NCBI GenBank assembly: GCA_944384475.1
Contig: CALWTN010000046.1
Span: 1-6,953, forward strand
From: an uncultured Clostridia bacterium
GTDB taxonomy: Bacteria; Bacillota; Clostridia; Christensenellales; UBA1242
DNA length: 6,953 nucleotides
Direction of reading: 5' to 3'
Below the pieces are notes generated by a model, which was given only the letters and a program-made list of their open reading frames with translations, did no database searches and had not been told where the DNA came from. The position numbers and the translations under genes were made by a program. Shown piece by piece: positions 1-3,829 of this stretch; the stretch's first letter is position 1; every line of letters begins with the position of its first letter.

Positions 1-555
1 CGCCGATGCGTCCACCTCGCCATTTGCAATCGCTTGAACGCTGACGGTGTAAAAACCTTGCTGAGAAAAAGTAAAGGAGTTTGTAGCGCTGGTTTGAAGA
101 GTTTCTTCATCACCATAACTAATTTGAAGCTGATACTGCGCTTGCTGCAAAGTCCCGTTTAAAATTATGTCGCTTTTGTCCCACGTCAAAACTCCGTCAT
201 TTGAAACACTCAAATTTGAAGGCGTCAAAAACTTGTATTTCACATAAACCTGAATTGTGTCGATGAGGATATCTTCGCTCCATGCAGAAACGATGGCAAT
301 CCCACTTTTGTTTGCAACAAAGCCTCCCTCTTCTGCTGGCGTCAAAACTTGCTGATCTGAACTTGTAAAATTGAGCGGCTGAGATGAGGATATGTAAGAC
401 GATGCGTCAAGCCCTTCGCCAAGAGAAATCGAAATTTCTGACTGCGAAAAAGATGCGTCAAAATCAAATCGCTTTTGACAACCCGCTAAACAAAATAAAA
501 ACACTATCACAAACAAAGTGATAATTGATAATATTGCAGTTTTTGTTTTTGTCAT
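1..555 (-). CDS. Lipoprotein with Ig-like (Big2-like) and fibronectin III-like domains, partial
   Basis: This is an open frame of 185 codons that runs off the left edge, so the C-terminus is missing. Residues 1-26 form a lipoprotein signal peptide: a short basic start (MTKTKTK-like), a hydrophobic stretch at about residues 7-21 and the lipobox LAGC, with Cys26 as the expected lipidated residue; the product should be anchored to the outer face of the membrane. Residues about 38-106 resemble a bacterial Ig-like Big2 domain (SSDQQV followed by GFVANKSGIAIVSAW). Residues about 112-185 resemble a fibronectin type III domain (PSNLSVSNDGVLTW, then YQLQISYGDEE, then GFYTVSVQAIANGE). No catalytic motif is visible, so binding or adhesion is only a guess. 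The ATG at 555 was chosen, but an in-frame GTG at 567 adds four residues and sits at the predicted transcription start. Neither start has a Shine-Dalgarno sequence. It lies 86 nt after the pseudouridine synthase gene, with its own promoter between them. Confidence 0.85.
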   Translation of the reverse strand, partial: MTKTKTAILSIITLFVIVFLFCLAGCQKRFDFDASFSQSEISISLGEGLDASSYISSSQPLNFTSSDQQVLTPAEEGGFVANKSGIAIVSAWSEDILIDTIQVYVKYKFLTPSNLSVSNDGVLTWDKSDIILNGTLQQAQYQLQISYGDEETLQTSATNSFTFSQQGFYTVSVQAIANGEVDASA

Positions 556-573
556 TTGAATTTTCACAATTTT

Positions 574-603
574 ATTTTAACACTTTTTTAGGTTTTTTAT
601 CAA
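574..603 (-). promoter_or_regulatory. Sigma-A-like promoter of the lipoprotein gene
   Basis: On the minus strand there is TTGATA (598-603), an 18-nt spacer and TAAAAT (574-579), with a TG one base upstream of the -10 box (extended -10). Only 6 nt separate the -10 box from a GTG codon (565-567) that is in frame with the lipoprotein, so the mRNA would start at or within a base or two of this codon. The assignment is by motif only. Confidence 0.55.
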
Positions 604-609
604 ACACTT

Positions 610-625
610 TTAATATATATATTAA
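610..625. promoter_or_regulatory. A/T-only 16-bp perfect palindrome upstream of the lipoprotein promoter
   Basis: TTAATATA followed by TATATTAA is a perfect 16-bp inverted repeat made only of A and T. It lies 6 bp upstream of the -35 box at 598-603, where an UP element would sit, within a run of nearly pure A+T from about 604 to 645. It may simply reflect the A+T-rich intergenic base composition. Confidence 0.3.
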
Positions 626-641
626 TATTTTTTTAAATATT

Positions 642-1466
642 TTAAACATATTTTTCTGCCCATTGCGGCTTGCAAATAAATGTTTGTTTTGTTAAATATT
701 CAAATTTTGGGCTAATTTTTTTAATTTTTAAATAAAAACAGTGCAATTTTTGATATTTTTGCTTAAATTTTTTATTAATTTCATTTTTTCCATATTTTCC
801 ATCGCCTATGATTGGATAGCCAAGAAACGCAAGTTGTGCCCTTATTTGGTGCGTTCTGCCAGTCAATAAATCGACCTCCACCAAGCTTGTCTGCCCGCCC
901 TGCTTAACCGTTTTAAAGGCGGCAGAAATTTTAACAGCCCCTTGCACAAAGTTTTGATAAATTTTCACTTCACTTCTTTTTGCATCTTTAACAAGATAGG
1001 CGTTTTGTGCCTTTCCGTCAAACTTCGGCGAGCCAAAAACCTCACAAACATACTTCTTTTGCACCTCTTTTTGTTTAAACGCCTCTTTTAAAGCGTTCTC
1101 AGCCTCATTATTTTTAGCCAAAATCACAACTCCTGTGGTGTTTCTATCCAAACGATGCACTGCGATGGCGTTTAGCTTGCCTTCCAGCCCCTCTTTCCCC
1201 TCAACTTCAATGCCAATCGATTTGTTTACAACCACAACGTTTTCATCTTCAAACAAAACATCAAATTTTTTCTGTGGCAGCGACTGCGCAAAAACAACAA
1301 CTGTTTGCCCCGAACAAACCTCAGCGTCTTCTTCCAATCTTTTGCCATCCAGTTTAACGTCCTTGTTTTTTAAAATTTTGTTTACCTGAGAAGATGAAAA
1401 ACCATAATTTAATAAAAAATCACGTATTTTTTGATTTTTTTGTATTTTTAACTGCAATTTTTCCAT
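642..1466 (-). CDS. RluA-family 23S rRNA-type pseudouridine synthase with S4 domain
   Basis: This 274-residue protein converts uridine to pseudouridine in a structured RNA, most likely 23S rRNA. Residues about 1-60 form an S4 RNA-binding domain (SSSQVNKILKNKDVKLDGKRL). The catalytic domain follows: HRLDRNTTG at 104-112 holds the catalytic Asp107, a Tyr-containing KKYVCEV segment lies at about 137-143, and the RluA signature LTGRTHQIRAQL is at 201-212, followed by GDGKYG at 221-226. The length is somewhat short for RluD (about 325) but usual for the smaller RluA/RluC-like paralogues of Firmicutes. The target uridine cannot be told from sequence. The ATG at 1466 is supported by AAGGAG at 1475-1480 with 8 nt spacing. 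It is transcribed away from yabP. In Bacillus the gene directly before yabP is yabO, another S4-domain protein; the divergent S4 gene here is not YabO, because it carries a complete synthase domain. Confidence 0.93.
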   Translation of the reverse strand: MEKLQLKIQKNQKIRDFLLNYGFSSSQVNKILKNKDVKLDGKRLEEDAEVCSGQTVVVFAQSLPQKKFDVLFEDENVVVVNKSIGIEVEGKEGLEGKLNAIAVHRLDRNTTGVVILAKNNEAENALKEAFKQKEVQKKYVCEVFGSPKFDGKAQNAYLVKDAKRSEVKIYQNFVQGAVKISAAFKTVKQGGQTSLVEVDLLTGRTHQIRAQLAFLGYPIIGDGKYGKNEINKKFKQKYQKLHCFYLKIKKISPKFEYLTKQTFICKPQWAEKYV

Positions 1467-1496
1467 ATTTTTTTCTCCTTTTTATATTTTATCACA

Positions 1497-1524
1497 ATTT
1501 TATTTTTCTTGCATATTTTTTCAA
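1497..1524 (-). promoter_or_regulatory. Possible promoter of the pseudouridine synthase gene
   Basis: On the minus strand, TTGAAA (1519-1524), a 16-nt spacer and TAAAAT (1497-1502) would start transcription near 1490 and leave a leader of about 25 nt containing the AAGGAG site. A second candidate, the extended -10 TGATAAAAT at 1486-1494, has no good -35 box and would start inside the Shine-Dalgarno sequence. The region is so A+T-rich that chance matches are likely. Confidence 0.35.
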
Positions 1525-1539
1525 ACAAAAAAATATATT
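1511..1539 (+). promoter_or_regulatory. Sigma-E-like promoter candidate ahead of yabP
   Basis: GCATATT (1511-1517) fits the -35 consensus of the mother-cell sigma factor sigma-E (KMATATT). After 14 nt, AATATATT (1532-1539) matches five of eight positions of its -10 consensus CATACAMT. The fit is weak at the -10 box, and the predicted start near 1546 falls inside the AGGAGG ribosome binding site. It is listed because B. subtilis yabP and yabQ are mother-cell sporulation genes. Confidence 0.25.
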
Positions 1540-1555
1540 TTTTTAGGAGGCTTAT

Positions 1556-1807
1556 ATGTCAGAAATAATCAACATTGAAAATCAAAATTCGGTGAGCATA
1601 AAAGGCGCAACAAAAGTTTGTTCCTCCACGCAAAACCAATCAGTTGTAGAATGCGGAGACACCACCATTGTAATCTCAGGCAGCGATCTTGAAGTTAAAA
1701 AACTAGATTTAGAAAACAAGGAGGTTTGCTTTACTGGCAAGATTGTCAACATCAAGTTTTCAAGCAAAACACAAAAACAGCCTTTGTTAAAAAGGATTTT
1801 TAAATAA
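1556..1807 (+). CDS. yabP: Sporulation protein YabP (YabP/YqfC family)
   Basis: This 83-residue soluble protein belongs to the YabP/YqfC family, small proteins produced in the mother cell during sporulation whose biochemical role is not established. The family pattern is visible: NSVSIKGATKV near residues 11-21, then VVECGDTTIVISGSDLEVKKLDLENKEVCFTGKI, where a short beta-rich core 'T.l.I.G..L.v..Ld...gev...G.I' is recognisable. The basic end PLLKRIFK follows the core. There is no signal peptide or membrane segment. The start is clear: AGGAGG at 1545-1550 lies 5 nt before ATG 1556. The stop TAA shares a base with the yabQ start (TAATG at 1805-1809), which suggests translational coupling. In B. 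subtilis the same order yabP-yabQ-divIC is found, which strongly supports the call for a protein this short. An overlapping minus-strand frame is a shadow. Confidence 0.85.
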   Translation: MSEIINIENQNSVSIKGATKVCSSTQNQSVVECGDTTIVISGSDLEVKKLDLENKEVCFTGKIVNIKFSSKTQKQPLLKRIFK

Positions 1808-2151
1808 TGCTGTATCCCTCTCTCTCGCAACCATTAGTCTTCTTTTGTTTGTTTGCTGCGGGGTTTGCTTGCGGCTTTTTGTTCTGCATTGCAAAAGTTG
1901 TTTATTCAATCCTTAAACAAAACGCCTTTGCGCTTCATGTTGGCAATTTTCTTTCTGTGATTGCCTCTGCTGCAGTATTTTATTTTGTCAATCTGACAGT
2001 AAATTACGGGCAGGTGCGACTTTTTGTCCTGTTTGCCTTTGTGGCGGGCGTGTGCTTGCAATGCTTTGTCATATCAAAAGTTTTTGGCGTTTTGTTTAAA
2101 AAATGGTATAATAAATTTCATGGAAGAGCAAAAGAACAAAAGAAAACTTAA
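1807..2151 (+). CDS. yabQ: Spore cortex biosynthesis protein YabQ
   Basis: This 114-residue integral membrane protein of the YabQ family is needed in B. subtilis for spore cortex formation and is found around the forespore. Three hydrophobic segments are visible at about residues 8-35, 44-66 and 69-92, followed by a basic cytoplasmic tail (KKWYNKFHGRAKEQKK). The family pattern is recognisable: a first helix with a G..lGflf motif (GFACGFLFCIAKVVYSIL), then VGNFLSVIASAAVFYFVNLTVNYGQVRLF. It is shorter than Bacillus YabQ, mainly at the C-terminus. The start overlaps the yabP stop by one base; AAGGA at 1792-1796 is 10 nt upstream. Its last 32 nt overlap the divIC-like gene and also hold that gene's promoter. 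Sequence conservation is low, so position in the cluster carries much of the weight. Confidence 0.82.
   Translation: MLYPSLSQPLVFFCLFAAGFACGFLFCIAKVVYSILKQNAFALHVGNFLSVIASAAVFYFVNLTVNYGQVRLFVLFAFVAGVCLQCFVISKVFGVLFKKWYNKFHGRAKEQKKT
2084..2112 (+). promoter_or_regulatory. Internal sigma-A-like promoter for divIC
   Basis: TTGGCG (2084-2089), a 17-nt spacer and a perfect TATAAT (2107-2112) preceded by TGG (extended -10) lie inside the 3' end of yabQ. Seven bases separate the -10 box from the divIC ATG at 2120, so transcription should start at or next to the start codon, giving a leaderless mRNA. This would free a cell-division gene from sporulation control of yabPQ. Confidence 0.7.
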
Positions 2152-2359
2152 AATTTTTGTTTGGATAGCGGTTGCGGTGGTGGTTTTGACGATTATCGCA
2201 ATGTGTATTGCGGCTGCATTGATTAAAGACAAAAACAAACAGCTTTCGCAAGACAATCAACAAATTGAAGATATTCTTGACCAAAACCAGCCGTCCTCAC
2301 AGCAAAATAAAATTTTAAAAAATTATGCAAATTTAGTTGACAATATTTTTTATACATGA
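2120..2359 (+). CDS. divIC: Short DivIC/FtsB-like cell-division protein
   Basis: This 79-residue bitopic membrane protein has a basic cytoplasmic N-terminus (EEQKNKRKLK), one transmembrane helix at about residues 12-34 and an extracellular, Gln/Lys/Asp-rich segment that could form a coiled coil (about 36-55). This is the architecture of DivIC/FtsB, which forms the FtsL-DivIC-DivIB complex that activates septal peptidoglycan synthesis. It follows yabQ as divIC does in B. subtilis. It is much shorter than Bacillus DivIC (about 125 residues) and lacks the C-terminal small domain usually found after the coiled coil; PSS at 58-60 interrupts the heptads. The frame is open upstream to 2024, but ATG 2120 was chosen because it follows the promoter at 2084-2112 and gives the proper basic N-terminus. 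No Shine-Dalgarno sequence is present. Orthology rests on topology and position, not on conserved residues. Confidence 0.68.
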   Translation: MEEQKNKRKLKIFVWIAVAVVVLTIIAMCIAAALIKDKNKQLSQDNQQIEDILDQNQPSSQQNKILKNYANLVDNIFYT

Positions 2360-2365
2360 TATATT
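2337..2365 (+). promoter_or_regulatory. Strong sigma-A-like promoter of the small RNA
   Basis: A perfect TTGACA (2337-2342), a 17-nt spacer and TATATT (2360-2365) with an extended -10 TGA (2357-2359). The -35 box lies in divIC codons and the TGA is also the divIC stop codon. Transcription should begin near G2372, the first base of the first hairpin. No coding frame follows before the terminator. Confidence 0.8.
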
Positions 2366-2371
2366 AACCTC

Positions 2372-2490
2372 GCATTCGGTTTTTCTCCCTCCCTAACTTG
2401 AATGCAAAGCACAAAAGATTGCGACTAGCCAAAACGGCTATTCGCAAAATTGAACGCTTTAAACATCCGCTCGTATGAGCGTTTTTTTTA
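2372..2490 (+). ncRNA. Candidate small RNA of about 118 nt, family not recognised
   Basis: The transcript is bounded by a strong promoter and an intrinsic terminator and has no plausible coding frame or ribosome binding site. Three hairpins can be drawn. (1) At its very 5' end, GCATTC (2372-2377) pairs with GAATGC (2400-2405) and GGTT (2378-2381) with AACT (2395-2398) around one bulged T. This leaves a 13-nt pyrimidine loop at 2382-2394 containing CUCCCUCCC. (2) TTGCGA (2419-2424) pairs with TCGCAA (2442-2447) and TAGCC (2426-2430) with GGCTA (2436-2440), with one C-U mismatch and loop AAAAC. (3) The terminator hairpin at 2468-2481. The C-rich loop resembles those of small RNAs that pair with Shine-Dalgarno sequences. 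It does not show the signatures of SRP RNA, tmRNA, RNase P RNA or 6S RNA that I know. A 5' leader of dagK is unlikely, because the terminator and a separate promoter intervene. Confidence 0.68.
2468..2490 (+). terminator. Intrinsic terminator of the small RNA
   Basis: CGCTC (2468-2472) and GAGCG (2477-2481) form a 5-bp stem with loop GTAT, followed by eight T (2482-2489). It should end both the small RNA and any read-through from yabPQ-divIC. Confidence 0.85.
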
Positions 2491-2501
2491 TTGCAAAATG
2501 T

Positions 2502-2531
2502 TTGACTAAAAGCAAACAAATAAAGTAAAAT
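2502..2531 (+). promoter_or_regulatory. Sigma-A-like promoter of the lipid kinase gene
   Basis: TTGACT (2502-2507), an 18-nt spacer and TAAAAT (2526-2531). Six bases separate the -10 box from ATG 2538, and no Shine-Dalgarno sequence is present, so this gene is predicted to give a leaderless mRNA. Confidence 0.65.
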
Positions 2532-2537
2532 ATCAGC

Positions 2538-3437
2538 ATGAAATGTCTGTTTGTTTACAACCCTGAAAGCGGAAAGGGTAAAATTTTAAAACACGAAAAA
2601 TATATTAAGGAAAAACTCAGCAGCATCTATCAACAGGTTGATGTAATTAAATCTGAATACGCTGGGCATATTTTTGAAATCGTTCGTGACATGCCTGACG
2701 AGTATGACACCTTAGTCGTGGCTGGCGGAGACGGCACGTTAAACGAAGTTATAAACGCCCTCGGCTCAAAAAAGAAAAAACCAAAAATTGGATACATCCC
2801 AACAGGCACGGTTAATGACGTTGCCCACAGCTTGGACATTCCTCGAAGCATCAAAGGCGCTGTCGACAACATTTTACAGCAAAATGTTTTTAAACACGAC
2901 ATTTTTAGAATGAACGACAGATTTGGCATCTATGTTTGCTGCGCTGGCGTGTTTACAGAGTCTAGTTATGCAACTGGACGCAGCACTAAAAAGCATTTTG
3001 GCAGGATCGCTTACTTTTTTCATGGCGTCAAAAAGATTTTCACCTCTCCATCCATTGAGTTAAAGCTTACCTTGCCGGACGGCACGCTCTATCAAGGCAA
3101 GTTTGCGCTGCTGCTTGTGGTAAACTCAAGATATGTTGCTGGCTTTAAATTAAACAAGCGTGCGTCTTTAAATGACGGACTTATTGACGTTTTGCTTGTA
3201 AGGTCAAAGCGTGACACCGTTTCTTTGGGCGGAATGGCTAAGGTTGCGGGATTGTTTGTCAACGGCGTTCCTCTTAAACAAAAAAAGGGAATAATTAAAT
3301 TAAGAACAAACTCTTTTAAGCTTGAAACCAACTCTTCAACAACAATAAATCTTGACGGCGAAAAAGTTGGGCTGGGCAGCTTTGACTTTGAAGTTTTAAA
3401 AGAAGCGGTGGAAATTTTTGTGCCTAAAACAGATTGA
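2538..3437 (+). CDS. Diacylglycerol kinase family lipid kinase (DagK/YegS-like)
   Basis: This 299-residue cytosolic or membrane-associated kinase belongs to the DAGK catalytic-domain family (DgkB, YegS, sphingosine kinase fold), whose members phosphorylate diacylglycerol or a related lipid alcohol with ATP; in Firmicutes DgkB recycles diacylglycerol from lipoteichoic acid synthesis. The nucleotide-binding domain has NPESGKG at 8-14, GGDGTLNEVINAL at 63-75 and PTGTVNDVAHSL at 88-99. The C-terminal beta-sandwich domain holds LNDGLIDVLLV at 211-221 and LDGEKV at 272-277; Asp273 lies in the DGE motif that carries the catalytic base in DgkB. All core motifs are intact and the length is typical, so it should be active. 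The true substrate cannot be told from sequence. There is no signal peptide. The start ATG 2538 gives the correct MKCLFVYNP opening. It stands alone, between the small RNA and tRNA-Asn. No clear terminator follows, so transcription may run into the tRNA. Confidence 0.93.
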   Translation: MKCLFVYNPESGKGKILKHEKYIKEKLSSIYQQVDVIKSEYAGHIFEIVRDMPDEYDTLVVAGGDGTLNEVINALGSKKKKPKIGYIPTGTVNDVAHSLDIPRSIKGAVDNILQQNVFKHDIFRMNDRFGIYVCCAGVFTESSYATGRSTKKHFGRIAYFFHGVKKIFTSPSIELKLTLPDGTLYQGKFALLLVVNSRYVAGFKLNKRASLNDGLIDVLLVRSKRDTVSLGGMAKVAGLFVNGVPLKQKKGIIKLRTNSFKLETNSSTTINLDGEKVGLGSFDFEVLKEAVEIFVPKTD

Positions 3438-3465
3438 TTTTTCTTGAAAAAAGAGATAAAAATAA

Positions 3466-3494
3466 TTGACAAACGCATATTTAAGTGATAAGAT
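3466..3494 (+). promoter_or_regulatory. Promoter of tRNA-Asn
   Basis: A perfect TTGACA (3466-3471), a 17-nt spacer and TAAGAT (3489-3494) with an extended -10 TGA at 3486-3488. Transcription should start near 3501, leaving a 5' leader of about 47 nt for RNase P to remove. It sits in the 110-nt gap after the lipid kinase gene. Confidence 0.78.
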
Positions 3495-3547
3495 GTTAAT
3501 GCTTTGATGAAATTCACCGTTTTTATTAAGGCAAAAACTCAATATTT

Positions 3548-3622
<75 letters not shown>

Positions 3623-3692
3623 AACTTTTCCATACTAATAAAGAGGTGTAGCGATTTAAACTTAAAAATTTTTCACTTCAATTTTAACTTTT

Positions 3693-3716
3693 ACAACACT
3701 TTTGACAACACTTTTT
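3693..3716 (+). repeat. Two tandem copies of a 12-nt unit after the tRNA
   Basis: ACAACACTTTTG (3693-3704) is followed directly by ACAACACTTTTT (3705-3716), which differs at the last base. It lies in the 207-nt stretch between the tRNA and the next gene (3623-3829), which otherwise holds only a probable terminator, a promoter and A+T-rich sequence. No function is apparent. Confidence 0.6.
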
Positions 3717-3744
3717 TCTTTACTGTCGCTGTATTATCAAAAAA

Positions 3745-3777
3745 ACTACTCTTTTAGACTAGTCCTTTTTTATTTTT
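3745..3777 (+). terminator. Probable terminator downstream of tRNA-Asn
   Basis: ACTACTC (3745-3751) pairs with GACTAGT (3757-3763) over a TTTTA loop with one C-C mismatch. It is followed by CC, six T, an A and five T. The stem is weak, but the T tract and its place between the tRNA and the next promoter fit a terminator. Confidence 0.5.
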
Positions 3778-3782
3778 CGGTA

Positions 3783-3811
3783 TTGACTTTGACTCTTTGC
3801 GGTGTTATAAT
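3783..3811 (+). promoter_or_regulatory. Strong sigma-A-like promoter of the repeat protein gene
   Basis: TTGACT (3783-3788), a 17-nt spacer and a perfect TATAAT (3806-3811). Transcription should start near 3818, a few bases before the GGAGG ribosome binding site at 3821-3825. It shows that the in-frame TTG at 3797 cannot be the start codon of the gene. Confidence 0.82.
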
Positions 3812-3829
3812 TTTTGCATCGGAGGAAGA

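Noticed and set aside
2024..2119. Longer divIC reading frame starting at 2024
   Set aside because: It overlaps yabQ for nearly 130 bases in another frame, and the promoter at 2084-2112 plus the basic N-terminus before the membrane helix point to ATG 2120.
3702..3737. TTGACA (3702-3707) with TATTAT (3732-3737) as a promoter
   Set aside because: The spacer is 24 nt, far from the 16-18 nt required, and the TTGACA arises from the junction of a 12-nt tandem repeat.
3797..3829. N-terminal extension of the repeat protein from a TTG at 3797
   Set aside because: The codons run through the TATAAT box and the GGAGG site of the gene itself, so they cannot be part of the mRNA made from that promoter.
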